From JABGQS01 sp963674545 (GTDB lineage: Bacteria; Bacillota; Clostridia; Christensenellales; SZUA-584): a stretch of DNA of 64,000 nt. How positions within the stretch are numbered: position 1 is the stretch's first letter; the number at the start of each line of letters is the position of its first letter. The position numbers and the translations under genes were made by a program. The stretch covers positions 186,001-250,000 of the forward strand of contig CAXXFB010000001.1 in NCBI GenBank assembly GCA_963674545.2. Direction: 5' to 3'. The notes under the pieces were generated by a model. The model did no database searches. It was not told where the DNA came from and saw only the letters and a program-made list of their open reading frames with translations. Of this stretch, positions 40,981-50,507 are shown piece after piece.

Positions 40981-42597
40981 ATGGATATATGGATGTTTGT
41001 CCAGCTGATAGGCGGCCTTGGATTGTTTCTTTACGGCATGAAGCTGATGTCGGAAAGTCTGGAGAGGACTGCCGGCAACCGGCTCAGGAGAGGACTTGAG
41101 GTCTTAACGACTAACAGGTTTGCAGGCGCCGGCGTAGGTTTTGGCGTAACAGCTCTTATCCAAAGTTCATCTGCAACTACCGTAATGGTCGTTGGGTTTG
41201 TCAATGCAGGGCTGATGACGCTGATGCAGGCCTCGGGCGTAATAATGGGTGCAAACATCGGTACAACTGTAACCGCATGGATAATCTCTATTGATATTAA
41301 AGATATAGCGCCGCTATTCGTATTTGCCGGAGTTTTGATGATGTTTTTCTCAAAAAGAAGAACGATCAAAAGAATCGGCGGAATAGTACTTGGCTTTGGT
41401 ATACTGTTCGTGGGAATGTCGCTTATGTCCGAAGCCATGAAACCACTGAGAGAACTCGAAGCATTCAGCAATCTGGTAGCAACATTTGAGAACCCGATAA
41501 TAGGAATACTCATAGGACTCGTAATAACAGTAGCAATACAAAGCTCCTCGGCAACAACAGCCATACTTGTTTCAATGGCGATAGCAGGAGCTATTTCTTT
41601 GCCGCAGGCGGTATATGTTATTTTCGGTTCAAACATAGGCACATGTATAACTGCGATACTGGCAAGTATCGGTGCAAGCAAAACTGCAAAGCGTGCTTCA
41701 ATGATACACCTTTTATTCAATGTTTTCGGTGTAATACTCTTTGCAATAGTAATACAGTTTGTCCCAATAGTAGATTGGCTTGTAGGTACGAGTTTGCATG
41801 TCCAGACACAGATAGCTCTGTTCCATACGATATTCAACGTATTCGCACTTGCAGTTATGATCTGGTATCCGCAAATCTTGATAAAAATAAGCTATTTATT
41901 AATACGAGGTGAAGATGCAATAAGTGTGCAAAAGCGCTTCAAGTATATAGGTGAAAAGATACTGGACACACCTTCTATTGCGGTGAGCCAGGCAGTAAAA
42001 GAAGTTGGCAGGATGGCAGAGCTTGCTCAGGAGAACTTCAACCTTGCAATAGAAGCTCTACTCAACCTTGATGAAAAGAATATCGCAAAGGTAGTGAATC
42101 AGGAGCAGGTCGTGAACTACCTTAACCACGAAATAACAGGATATCTTGCAAAGCTTTCTGCTCTTGAACTCTCGACCAACGATGCTCTGATGGTAGCGGA
42201 CTTGTTCCATATAGTAAACGATATAGAGCGTATTTCAGACCATGCAGAGAACATCACAGAATATACAAATGTGCGGATAGACGAAAAGGTGCCTTTCTCA
42301 GAAGACGCAATTGATGAGATAAAAATGATGAGTTCCGAGGTGTCTCTGGCTATAGAAAAGTGCGTTATTGCCTTCGAACAGAACGATAAGCAGAAAGCGG
42401 AAGAAGTCATACAGATAGAGAAGATAGTAGACCAGTATGAGGAAGACCTTAAAAACAGCCATATACAGCGTGTTTCCACCGGCGCCTGTGAGCCAAGGTC
42501 CGGTATGATATTCACAGATCTTGTAACGGATTTGGAAAGGGTTTCTGACCATGCTACAAACATAGCTTACTACGTTTCTAAATCTAAATACAGATAG
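40981..42597 (+). CDS. Na/Pi cotransporter family protein with PhoU-like tail
   Basis: A 538-residue membrane transporter expected to bring in phosphate with sodium. The two inverted family repeats each hold the QSSSATT motif (about residues 60-66 and 183-189), within about eight or nine membrane helices that end near 310. The C-terminal part (about 340-538) is a PhoU-like helical bundle with DLFHIVNDIERISDHAENI and DLERVSDHATNIAYY repeats. GGAGG precedes the ATG. phoA lies about 32 kb away, so no shared regulation is evident, though weak TTAACA-like boxes occur upstream. Confidence 0.95.
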   Translation: MDIWMFVQLIGGLGLFLYGMKLMSESLERTAGNRLRRGLEVLTTNRFAGAGVGFGVTALIQSSSATTVMVVGFVNAGLMTLMQASGVIMGANIGTTVTAWIISIDIKDIAPLFVFAGVLMMFFSKRRTIKRIGGIVLGFGILFVGMSLMSEAMKPLRELEAFSNLVATFENPIIGILIGLVITVAIQSSSATTAILVSMAIAGAISLPQAVYVIFGSNIGTCITAILASIGASKTAKRASMIHLLFNVFGVILFAIVIQFVPIVDWLVGTSLHVQTQIALFHTIFNVFALAVMIWYPQILIKISYLLIRGEDAISVQKRFKYIGEKILDTPSIAVSQAVKEVGRMAELAQENFNLAIEALLNLDEKNIAKVVNQEQVVNYLNHEITGYLAKLSALELSTNDALMVADLFHIVNDIERISDHAENITEYTNVRIDEKVPFSEDAIDEIKMMSSEVSLAIEKCVIAFEQNDKQKAEEVIQIEKIVDQYEEDLKNSHIQRVSTGACEPRSGMIFTDLVTDLERVSDHATNIAYYVSKSKYR

Positions 42598-42617
42598 AAA
42601 CAGAACAAAAAAAGCAG

Positions 42618-42665
42618 GTGACGCCAAATTGCAGCATTGATGTAATTTGGCTCTAAACCAGCAGA
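42618..42665 (+). other. Hairpin between the Na/Pi transporter and pgk
   Basis: GCCAAATT and AATTTGGC form an eight-pair stem with a 13-base loop, with weaker outer pairing of GGT and ACC. There is no T run after it. It could be an RNA 3' end, a partial terminator or a regulatory leader; nothing decides between these. Confidence 0.35.
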
Positions 42666-42799
42666 ATGTTAACTTGATTAATTTTATTTACGCTTGCTTT
42701 TTTAATGATGATAGAATAGAATATCTTAGTAAATAAATTGCTTGTAGAGCATAAAAGCGGAATGAAATTATTATTTGTTATATATATAAAGGAGAGACA

Positions 42800-43984
42800 A
42801 TGAACAAAAAGACAGTAAAAGACATTGATGTTAAGGGTAAAAGAGTTTTAGTGCGTGTGGACTTTAATGTACCCCTTAACGACAAGAGAGAAATTACTGA
42901 TGAGACAAGAATAGTTGCGGCTTTACCAACACTTAATTATCTTATTGATGAAAATGCAAAAGTTATAGTATGTTCTCACCTCGGCAGACCGAAAGGCGAA
43001 TTCAAAGAGGAGTTTTCTCTTGCTCCGGTTGCAAAAAGACTAGGTGAACTAATGAACTGCAAAGTAACTTTCGCAACAGACGTTATAGGCGAAAGCGCAA
43101 AAGCAGCAGTAGATGCGATACAGGAAGGTGAGATCGTTCTTTTGGAAAACGTGCGTTTCCATAAAGAAGAAACGCAGGGTGACAAAGAATTTGCAAAGAA
43201 GCTTGCGTCATATGCAGACGTATTTGTTAACGACGCTTTTGGCACTTCTCACAGAGCGCACGCTTCAACTGCAGTAGTTGCAGAGTTCATTCCTGCTGTG
43301 GCAGGGTTTCTTATCGGAAAAGAGCTGGATTTCCTCGGCGGTGCACTAGACAATCCGGAGCGTCCCTTCGTTGCGATACTGGGCGGTGCAAAAGTCAGCG
43401 ATAAAATTGGCGTTATTGATAACCTTATTAAAAAGGTGGATTCAATTATAATAGGCGGGGGGATGGCATATACTTTCCTAAAGGCCAAGGGTATGGAAGT
43501 TGGCGACTCACTTGTAGATGAAGAAAGACTCGATCTTGCACTTGGGCTTCTCAAAAAAGCAGCGGAAAAAAGCGTTGACATATTGCTTCCGGTAGATTCA
43601 ATAGTGGCGGATAAGTTTGATAAAGATGCGAAAACGGAAGTTGTTGCATCTGAACATATGATGACGGGTTGGCTTGGCCTTGATATAGGCCCCGCTTCCC
43701 GCATGCTTTACATCGACAAAATAAGAACTGCAAAGACAGTGGTCTGGAACGGGCCGATGGGCGTGTTCGAGTGGGAAAATTTTGCGGAAGGTACGAGAGT
43801 TGTCGCTAAAGCGCTTGCGGAGTGTGAAGGAACTACTATAATTGGTGGTGGAGACAGTGCAGCTGCAGTCAAGAAGTTCGGATATGCCGATGCTATGACA
43901 CACATTTCTACGGGTGGCGGTGCAAGTCTCGAGTTTCTGGAAGGAAAAGAGCTTCCAGGTGTAGCAGCCCTGCTTGATAAGTAG
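42800..43984 (+). CDS. pgk: Phosphoglycerate kinase
   Basis: Glycolytic enzyme that makes ATP from 1,3-bisphosphoglycerate. The 394-residue protein shows the substrate-binding RVDFNVPL (about 18-25), HLGRPKG (about 60-66), the ILGGAKVSDKI hinge region and the nucleotide loop GGGDSAAAVKKFG near the C-terminus. It is full length. GGAGAG precedes the ATG. A strong terminator separates it from tpiA, so the two may have separate promoters. A gapA gene, often found just upstream of pgk in Firmicutes, is not in the window. Confidence 0.98.
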   Translation: MNKKTVKDIDVKGKRVLVRVDFNVPLNDKREITDETRIVAALPTLNYLIDENAKVIVCSHLGRPKGEFKEEFSLAPVAKRLGELMNCKVTFATDVIGESAKAAVDAIQEGEIVLLENVRFHKEETQGDKEFAKKLASYADVFVNDAFGTSHRAHASTAVVAEFIPAVAGFLIGKELDFLGGALDNPERPFVAILGGAKVSDKIGVIDNLIKKVDSIIIGGGMAYTFLKAKGMEVGDSLVDEERLDLALGLLKKAAEKSVDILLPVDSIVADKFDKDAKTEVVASEHMMTGWLGLDIGPASRMLYIDKIRTAKTVVWNGPMGVFEWENFAEGTRVVAKALAECEGTTIIGGGDSAAAVKKFGYADAMTHISTGGGASLEFLEGKELPGVAALLDK

Positions 43985-44002
43985 AAACCATTGAGATAAT
44001 GA

Positions 44003-44037
44003 AGGGTTGCTCCTGTTTTGAGCGACCCTGTTTTATT
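44003..44037 (+). terminator. Terminator after pgk
   Basis: AGGGTTGCTC pairs with GAGCGACCCT (one G-T pair) and is followed by GTTTTATTATA. Confidence 0.82.
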
Positions 44038-44123
44038 ATAACGGCACTGTGTATTAAATAGTAGCGCTGATAGTTATGTAAATACGGCTTGATAAAGCCT
44101 AAAATATTTTACCGGAGGTATAT

Positions 44124-44873
44124 ATGAGAAAACCTATAATAGCAGGAAACTGGAAGATGAATAAAACGGCAGGCGAAACAAAAACCCTTATCGAAGAGCT
44201 AAAACCGCTTGTCAGCGATGTTACAAGTGTAGACATTGTAGTATGTCCGCCGTTTGTAAACCTTGAAACGGCTGCAGCTGCGCTGAAAGGCTCCAACATA
44301 AAGCTTGGTGCACAGAACATGCATTTTGAAGAAAGCGGCGCATATACTGGAGAGATCGCACCTGCAATGCTAAAAGAAATCGGCGTAGAATACGTCATCT
44401 TAGGACATTCAGAGAGACGGCAGTATTTTGCTGAGACAGATGAAGGTGTGAACAGGAAGGTTAAGACAGCGCTCAAAAACGGTCTGAAGCCTATAGTATG
44501 CGTAGGAGAAACGCTTCAAGAGCGTGAAGCCGGAATAACAAACGAAGTCGTATGTAAACAGACGAAGCTTGCGCTGCTTGGGCTTTCCGAAGATGAAGCT
44601 GCAAGCGTTGTCCTTGCTTACGAGCCGATATGGGCTATAGGAACAGGAAAAACGGCAACAGCCGAAGATGCAAATGAGACAATAGCTGCAATAAGAGCAT
44701 CTGTAAAAGAAGCGTTCAGCACCGATACTGCGCAAAAGGTACGAATACAGTATGGTGGCAGCATGAAGCCGGCAAACGCAACAGAGCTTATGGCAAAGCC
44801 TGATATAGACGGCGGCCTTATCGGCGGAGCAGCGCTAAAAGCTGAAGATTTTTCAAAGGTAGTTAAATACTAA
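44124..44873 (+). CDS. tpiA: Triosephosphate isomerase
   Basis: Interconverts dihydroxyacetone phosphate and glyceraldehyde 3-phosphate. The 249-residue protein has the full active site: N9 and K11 in AGNWKMN, the electrophile H95 in ILGHSERR, the base E167 in AYEPIWAIGTG and the phosphate-binding GGSMKPAN and GGLIGGAAL loops. GGAGG precedes the ATG. gpmI begins ten bases after its stop, so they form an operon. Confidence 0.98.
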   Translation: MRKPIIAGNWKMNKTAGETKTLIEELKPLVSDVTSVDIVVCPPFVNLETAAAALKGSNIKLGAQNMHFEESGAYTGEIAPAMLKEIGVEYVILGHSERRQYFAETDEGVNRKVKTALKNGLKPIVCVGETLQEREAGITNEVVCKQTKLALLGLSEDEAASVVLAYEPIWAIGTGKTATAEDANETIAAIRASVKEAFSTDTAQKVRIQYGGSMKPANATELMAKPDIDGGLIGGAALKAEDFSKVVKY

Positions 44874-44883
44874 GGGAGACAAA

Positions 44884-46416
44884 ATGACTAAGAAATTTAC
44901 TGCGCTGATGATACTGGACGGATTCGGTGAATCGCCGGAAACGAGAGGGAACGCCATAAAGATCGCCGGAGTTCCGAATATTACTGCGCTGAGAGAAAAA
45001 TACCCGTGTACTACTATAGGCTCGTCGGGTATGTTTGTAGGCCTGCCGGACGGACAGATGGGCAACTCTGAAGTGGGACATTTGAATATGGGCGCAGGAA
45101 GAGTAGTCTATCAGGAGCTGACAAGAATCACGAAAGATATTCAGGACGGTGATTTCTTTAAAAAAGAAGAATTTATCGAAGTGATGGACAATGCAAAGAA
45201 TAACAGCAAAAAGCTGCATGCTTTCGGGCTGATATCAGACGGTGGCGTACACAGTCATATAGAGCATCTCTATGCTGTTCTTACAATGGCGAAACAGCGT
45301 GGATTAGAGCAGGTTTATATTCACTGCTTTATGGACGGGCGTGACGTTCCGCCGGATAGCGGTAAAGGATTTATAATCACGCTGGAAGAGAAAATGAAAC
45401 AGCTCGGTATTGGAAAAATTGCAACTGTAATGGGCAGATATTACGGTATGGACAGAGACAACCGCTTTGAGCGCGTTGTAAAAGCTTACGACGCTATGGT
45501 ATATGGACAGGGCATTATGGCGGAAAGTGCCGAGCAGGCAATGCAGCAGAGTTATGATAAAAAAGAATTTGATGAGTTTGTAATGCCGACTGTGGTGCTG
45601 GAAAACTCAGAGCCTGTTGCAAGAATCGAAAATGGCGATTCGTGTATATTCTTCAACTTTCGACCGGACAGAGCCAGAGAGATAACAAAAGCGCTGGCCG
45701 AGCCGGATTTTGACGGTTTTGAGCGCGGAGACTTAGACCTCGATTTTGTTTGCATGACGCAGTACGACGTAACATTTAAAAATGTAAAGGTAGCATATAA
45801 ACCGCAGTCGCTTGAAAACACGCTGGGTGAATACCTTGCTAAGAACGGCCTTAAGCAGTTCAGGATTGCCGAAACAGAAAAGTATGCGCATGTTACATTT
45901 TTCTTCAACGGCGGCGTTGAAGAACCAAACGAAGGCGAGGACAGATATCTGATTCCTTCGCCCAAAGTTGCAACGTATGATCATCAGCCTCAGATGAGCG
46001 CATATGAAGTTGCTGACAAAGCGGTAGAGCAGATAGAGTCAGGTAAATACGATGTTATGATACTCAACTTTGCCAACCCGGATATGGTAGGACATACGGG
46101 TATACTGGAAGCTGCAGTGGCTGCAGTAACGGCTGTCGATGAATGTGTTGCAAAGGTGATTGGAGCAATACAGAAGATAGACGGAGAAGCGATAATAACA
46201 GCAGACCACGGAAACGCAGAAAAGATGCTGGATGACGACGGCAAACCTTTTACAGCACATACCACAGACAGAGTTCCGCTGATACTTGTAAGCGACAGGT
46301 TCAAGGATGCAAAGCTGCGTGACGATGGTAAGCTTGCAGATGTTGCACCAACCCTTCTAGAGCTTATAGGGCTTAAAGAACCTCTGCAGATGACGGGTAA
46401 ATCGCTCATAGAATAA
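44884..46416 (+). CDS. gpmI: 2,3-bisphosphoglycerate-independent phosphoglycerate mutase
   Basis: Converts 3- to 2-phosphoglycerate, using two manganese ions. The 510-residue protein has the metal site LDGFGE (D12), the phosphoserine nucleophile S62 in GQMGNSEVGHLNMGAGR, the substrate-binding DGRDVPP region and the later NFANPDMVGHTG and ADHGNAEKM metal motifs. GGAGAC lies just ahead of the ATG. Enolase, a common next gene, is absent here; instead a small P-loop protein follows 121 bases later. Confidence 0.98.
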   Translation: MTKKFTALMILDGFGESPETRGNAIKIAGVPNITALREKYPCTTIGSSGMFVGLPDGQMGNSEVGHLNMGAGRVVYQELTRITKDIQDGDFFKKEEFIEVMDNAKNNSKKLHAFGLISDGGVHSHIEHLYAVLTMAKQRGLEQVYIHCFMDGRDVPPDSGKGFIITLEEKMKQLGIGKIATVMGRYYGMDRDNRFERVVKAYDAMVYGQGIMAESAEQAMQQSYDKKEFDEFVMPTVVLENSEPVARIENGDSCIFFNFRPDRAREITKALAEPDFDGFERGDLDLDFVCMTQYDVTFKNVKVAYKPQSLENTLGEYLAKNGLKQFRIAETEKYAHVTFFFNGGVEEPNEGEDRYLIPSPKVATYDHQPQMSAYEVADKAVEQIESGKYDVMILNFANPDMVGHTGILEAAVAAVTAVDECVAKVIGAIQKIDGEAIITADHGNAEKMLDDDGKPFTAHTTDRVPLILVSDRFKDAKLRDDGKLADVAPTLLELIGLKEPLQMTGKSLIE

Positions 46417-46537
46417 ATGGATATTAATATTTGTGAAAGCAGGTAATTTAACACAAATGTGAATACTGTCGGTGATTTGTAATAGAATAATGCTTGAAAA
46501 CAATGTATAATGGATAATGAAAAGGAGTGATGCCAAA

Positions 46538-46948
46538 ATGATAAGGTTGATTTACGGAAAGAAAGGGAGCGGCAAATCAAAGAAGCTGCTTGATATGGCA
46601 AATGCTGAGGCGGCGGAAGCAAAGGGAGATATAGTATATATTGATGATAACAACCGTTGCATGTTCGATTTAAAACACGAGATAAGACTGATTAACATTA
46701 CTGAATACGGCATAAACAGCGTTGAAAGTCTCTACGGATTCATTTGCGGTATAATTTCCGGAAATTTCGACATACACTCTATATACATTGATGGAATAAA
46801 GAAGATACTTTATAAAGAAGATGCAGATATAGAACAACTGCTTGCTAAACTCGATAAAGTACTTAAAGACAAGAAAGCATCCATGATATACAGTTCAGAA
46901 GAAGATATACCCGACTATCTTAAAAAGTATATCGATACAAACTGGTAA
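46538..46948 (+). CDS. Small P-loop NTP-binding protein of unknown function
   Basis: A 136-residue protein whose only named feature is a Walker A motif, YGKKGSGKSKKLLDMAN (about residues 5-21), with a Walker B-like hydrophobic strand ending in aspartate, HSIYIDGI, near 85-92. It looks like a minimal P-loop fold ending in YLKKYIDTNW. The function is unknown. I chose the ATG at 46538, which has AAGGAG about ten bases upstream; the ATG at 46517 contains that ribosome site within the coding frame. Related small proteins occur in other Clostridia; no partner gene is evident. Confidence 0.72.
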   Translation: MIRLIYGKKGSGKSKKLLDMANAEAAEAKGDIVYIDDNNRCMFDLKHEIRLINITEYGINSVESLYGFICGIISGNFDIHSIYIDGIKKILYKEDADIEQLLAKLDKVLKDKKASMIYSSEEDIPDYLKKYIDTNW

Positions 46949-47046
46949 ACGAACTTTCCTGCTTATTTTGTATTAGCTATGTTTCCTTTTATTAAAGGGA
47001 CATTGTTGCATGCAAAGCAGGATTGTTTTTTAACGGAGGATAATAG

Positions 47047-48510
47047 ATGGAACTAATAAGCACAAGGGGGAATGGACAGGCTTTAGAAGCTTCAAAAGCA
47101 ACGCTTGCCGGTATAGCTTCAGACGGCGGGCTTTATGTACCTTCCTTTTTCCCGAAAATAGACGCAGCGGATTATGCTGGCCTAGGTTATCCGGCGCTTG
47201 CCGCAAAGATACTAGGACTTTTTTTTGGAGATATTGACAGCCTGGAAACACTTACAGAAGAAGCGTATAGAAGCTTTAACCATTCAGACAAAGCACCAGT
47301 GGTAAAGATAGGCGGCAGTGAATATGTAATGGAGTTATGGCACGGTCCTACGCTTGCATTTAAAGACATGGCGCTCAGCGTCCTGCCAAGACTAATGACT
47401 GCAGCTCGGAAGGATAATTCAGGCAGAGATGTACTTATTCTTGTTGCAACTTCCGGAGACACAGGGAAAGCCGCGCTTGAAGGCTTCTGCGATGTTGAGG
47501 GCACAAAAATAGTCGTGTTCTATCCAAACGAAGGTGTTTCTGAGATGCAGAGGCTGCAGATGGTAACGCAGGGCGGAAGCAATACAAAAGTAATTGGGAT
47601 AAAGGGAAACTTCGATGATGCTCAAAATAGCGTAAAAGATATATTCGCAGATAAAGAGTTCGCAAAGGAGATCGACACACAAGGCTTTAGGCTCTCTTCT
47701 GCCAACTCAATTAACTTCGGGAGGCTTGCACCGCAGATTGCCTACTATGTTTGGGCATATACGCAGTTGCTTGACCGGGGCGAAATTGAAAACTGCGAAA
47801 AGATAAATTTCGTAGTTCCCACAGGTAACTTTGGCAATATACTTGCTGCATACTATGCAAAACGAATGGGTCTGCCGATAAACAAGCTGATATGTGCATC
47901 AAACAAGAACAATGTACTTACAGACTTTTTCAAGAAAGGCAGATACACGCTTGACCGTAAGTTTTATAAAACGATGTCGCCGTCCATGGACATATTGATA
48001 TCCAGTAATCTGGAAAGATTGTTGTTCGAGCTCTCGGGAAGAGACGCCGGGAAAGTCGCAGATATGATGAGCAGACTTAAAACAGATGGAGGCTATGCTA
48101 TAGACGGTGAAGCAAAGAAGGAACTGGAGGAAGATTTTTATGCTGACTGGTGCAATGAAGAAGAAACGATGGCGGCGATAAAAAGAACTTTTGAGGAAAA
48201 AGGATATCTTATTGACACGCACACTGCCGTCGCTGTCGGAGTTTACAATAAATACAAAACGAAAGGTGACGATACGAAAACTGTCATAGTCTCGACAGCA
48301 TCACCATACAAGTTCCCGGCAGATGTTCTTGCTTCTCTTGATATTGAGACTGAAGGCATGAGTGTATTTGAAATGGCGCAGGAACTCAGCAAAAAAAGCG
48401 GGACCAAAGTTCCGGAGCAAATCAGCGGATTGGTTGAAAAGGAAGAGATCCACACGGATGTAGTAGAGAAATCTAAAATGAGGCAAGCCGTGCTGGAGAC
48501 TTTGGGATGA
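47047..48510 (+). CDS. thrC: Threonine synthase
   Basis: PLP enzyme that makes threonine from O-phosphohomoserine. The 487-residue length fits the long form found in Clostridia and proteobacteria. The opening RGNGQALEASKATLAGIASDGGLYVP is typical, the PLP lysine is K106 in WHGPTLAFKDMALS, the phosphate-loop region is VPTGNFGNILAAYYAKRMG, and ATSGDTGKAALEGF precedes it. GGAGG precedes the ATG. No homoserine kinase or dehydrogenase is adjacent. The stop overlaps the trpS leader, so trpS is read on the same message. Confidence 0.97.
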   Translation: MELISTRGNGQALEASKATLAGIASDGGLYVPSFFPKIDAADYAGLGYPALAAKILGLFFGDIDSLETLTEEAYRSFNHSDKAPVVKIGGSEYVMELWHGPTLAFKDMALSVLPRLMTAARKDNSGRDVLILVATSGDTGKAALEGFCDVEGTKIVVFYPNEGVSEMQRLQMVTQGGSNTKVIGIKGNFDDAQNSVKDIFADKEFAKEIDTQGFRLSSANSINFGRLAPQIAYYVWAYTQLLDRGEIENCEKINFVVPTGNFGNILAAYYAKRMGLPINKLICASNKNNVLTDFFKKGRYTLDRKFYKTMSPSMDILISSNLERLLFELSGRDAGKVADMMSRLKTDGGYAIDGEAKKELEEDFYADWCNEEETMAAIKRTFEEKGYLIDTHTAVAVGVYNKYKTKGDDTKTVIVSTASPYKFPADVLASLDIETEGMSVFEMAQELSKKSGTKVPEQISGLVEKEEIHTDVVEKSKMRQAVLETLG

Positions 48511-48521
48511 CGGAGGAAAAC

Positions 48522-49520
48522 ATGCAGGAAAAAAAGACAATATTTTCAGGGATACAGCCTTCGGGCATTTTAACGATAGGTAACTATCTCGGAGCTATAA
48601 AGAATTGGGTAAGGATGCAGGATGATTACAACTGTTATTATTGCGTTGTAGACCTTCATGCGATCACTATAAGACATAAACCTGCTGAGTTTCGCAGCAG
48701 ATGTCTGGATACGCTTGCGTTGCTGCTTGCGGCCGGTCTTGACCCGGAAAAGAATATAATGTATTTGCAGTCGCATGTTTCATCACATGCAGAGCTTGCA
48801 TGGGTGCTGGGGTGCTATACATATTTTGGTGAGCTGGGGCGTATGACGCAGTTTAAAGACAAGAGCGCAAAGAATGAGGACAATATAAACTCAGGGCTGT
48901 TCACATATCCTGTGCTTATGGCTGCAGATATTCTGCTATATAATACAGACCTTGTCCCAATAGGCGCAGACCAAAAGCAGCATCTTGAGATCACAAGAGA
49001 TATAGCTATGCGGTTCAATAACGCTTATGGTGACGTATTCAATATACCAGAGCCGTACATAGGTAAATCAGGGGCTAGGATAATGAGCCTTGCTGACCCT
49101 ACATCAAAGATGAGTAAATCAGACGAAAACGAAAACGCATATATATCGTTACTGGACAAACCGGAAGTGATAAGGCGCAAAGTAAAACGTGCGGTTACAG
49201 ACTCCGAGGGAGAAATAAGGTTTTCCGAAGACAAACCGGGCGTTTCAAATCTGCTATCAATACTTTCAGCAATTAGCGGAGATTCAATAGAAGAGACTGA
49301 AAAGTCGTTTGCGGGCAAGGGCTATGGAGAGTTAAAGGAAGCTGTAGCTAATGCGGTCTGTGACGAGCTTGAACCTCTCCAGAGCCGATATGAAAAGATA
49401 AGAGCAGACAAACAATATTTAGAAAAGGTAATGCAGGAAGGCGCAGAGAAAGCCGGGAGAAGCTCTCTTAAGATATTACGCAAAGTGTATAAAAAAGTTG
49501 GCTTTGTGCCAAGGGGATAA
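48522..49520 (+). CDS. trpS: Tryptophan-tRNA ligase
   Basis: Charges tRNA-Trp with tryptophan. The 332-residue protein has the class I signature in PSGILTIGNYLGA (a TIGN form of HIGH) and KMSKS as TSKMSKSDENENAYI. The ATG at 48522 is preceded by GGAGG, which itself lies between it and an earlier in-frame ATG at 48507, so the later start is right. It is coupled to thrC upstream and the HAD phosphatase gene downstream, where stop and start overlap. No T-box leader is present, unlike many Firmicute trpS genes. Confidence 0.97.
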   Translation: MQEKKTIFSGIQPSGILTIGNYLGAIKNWVRMQDDYNCYYCVVDLHAITIRHKPAEFRSRCLDTLALLLAAGLDPEKNIMYLQSHVSSHAELAWVLGCYTYFGELGRMTQFKDKSAKNEDNINSGLFTYPVLMAADILLYNTDLVPIGADQKQHLEITRDIAMRFNNAYGDVFNIPEPYIGKSGARIMSLADPTSKMSKSDENENAYISLLDKPEVIRRKVKRAVTDSEGEIRFSEDKPGVSNLLSILSAISGDSIEETEKSFAGKGYGELKEAVANAVCDELEPLQSRYEKIRADKQYLEKVMQEGAEKAGRSSLKILRKVYKKVGFVPRG

Positions 49521-50161
49521 TGATGCTCACAAAAGACTACAGGCTGTATGCGTTCGACCTAGACGGAACGCTAGTAGATACAAGAACGGACATAGCGCTC
49601 AGCATGAAGGAAGTAATGAAACTGGCCGGTCTGAGTGTTGCTACAGACGAAGAGGTACGTGCGTCGATTGGCGGCGGTGCAAAAAAAGCTGTTCAGCGTC
49701 TTACTGGATTTGAAGGTGAAGATCTTGATTACTATGTAGGCGTTTTTGAAAAGAAGTATGAAGAATTGTGCAGCGAAAATACAACGATATACGAGGGCGG
49801 AGAAGATCTCATAAGACGTTTGAAAAGCGAAGGCAAGCTGCTTGCCGTCATAACCATGAAAGCAAGAGTGCCCACGCACAAGATACTTAAGCGACACGGA
49901 CTTTTTGATTTATTCAATGATGTTATTGCATTTGACGATGTAAAAAAGAGAAAGCCAGATCCTGAAAGTTTTTTCAAGCTGCTTGATAAGCACAATCTTA
50001 AAAGCGCTGATGCAATAATGATTGGAGACACAACGACGGATATCAATTATGCAAAAAATGCCGGAGTAGATGTGTGCGCAGTAAAATACGGATATGGGCA
50101 AAACGAAGACTTGGAAGGCCTTAACCCCGAGTATGTTGTTGACAGCTTAAAAAAGATATAA
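49520..50161 (+). CDS. HAD-IA phosphatase (phosphoglycolate phosphatase-like)
   Basis: A 213-residue HAD-superfamily phosphatase. The nucleophile motif is AFDLDGTLVDTRTD (about 12-25), motif II is near VITMKAR, motif III has the lysine in KKRKPDPESFF and motif IV is MIGDTTTDINYA. This is the Gph/PpaX pattern, so the substrate may be phosphoglycolate or another small sugar phosphate; it is not proven. The ATG at 49520 overlaps the trpS stop; a second ATG one codon later has the better distance from AAGGGG. Confidence 0.92.
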   Translation: MMLTKDYRLYAFDLDGTLVDTRTDIALSMKEVMKLAGLSVATDEEVRASIGGGAKKAVQRLTGFEGEDLDYYVGVFEKKYEELCSENTTIYEGGEDLIRRLKSEGKLLAVITMKARVPTHKILKRHGLFDLFNDVIAFDDVKKRKPDPESFFKLLDKHNLKSADAIMIGDTTTDINYAKNAGVDVCAVKYGYGQNEDLEGLNPEYVVDSLKKI

Positions 50162-50176
50162 TTGACAATCATATGT

Positions 50177-50205
50177 TTGATAATTGTAATTGTATGGTAT
50201 ATAAT
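50177..50205 (+). promoter_or_regulatory. Promoter of the ireB cluster
   Basis: TTGATA at 50177-50182 and TATAAT at 50200-50205 are separated by 17 bases, about 30 bases ahead of ireB. Confidence 0.75.
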
Positions 50206-50235
50206 AGTATTAATTTATTGGCGGGGGTGCTGTAA

Positions 50236-50505
50236 TTGGCTAAAATTGACGAGACTATGAAATTCTCTTTGGAGAAAGAGCTTGAGAATCCTGCAAGGGA
50301 AGTTATCTGGCTTATATATGATGCGCTCAAAGACAAGGGTTACGACCCTGTTAATCAGCTCGTCGGTTATATACTGTCAGGAGACCCAACCTACATCACA
50401 AGCTATAAGAACGCAAGGTCGCTTGTTAAACGTGTGGAACGTGATGAACTGCTGGAAGAGTTCGTCAAGGTCTACATAGACAACATGGCAAAGGTAGACG
50501 AATAG
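50236..50505 (+). CDS. ireB: IreB/YrzL family regulatory phosphoprotein (UPF0297)
   Basis: An 89-residue cytoplasmic protein found next to ruvX across Firmicutes. In Enterococcus IreB is phosphorylated by the serine/threonine kinase IreK and affects cephalosporin resistance. The conserved opening ETMKFSLEKE (with the phosphorylated threonine region), EVIWLIYDALKDKGYDPVNQLVGYILSGDPTYITSYKNARSL is intact. The start is TTG at 50236 with GGGGG six to ten bases ahead. In many relatives ruvX follows directly; here an aldo-keto reductase gene lies between. Confidence 0.95.
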   Translation: MAKIDETMKFSLEKELENPAREVIWLIYDALKDKGYDPVNQLVGYILSGDPTYITSYKNARSLVKRVERDELLEEFVKVYIDNMAKVDE

Positions 50506-50507
50506 TA

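Noticed and set aside
48430..48522. Several GAG and TAG triplets before trpS as a possible TRAP site
   Set aside because: Spacing is irregular and there are too few triplets; they fall in the end of thrC and are best explained as coding sequence.
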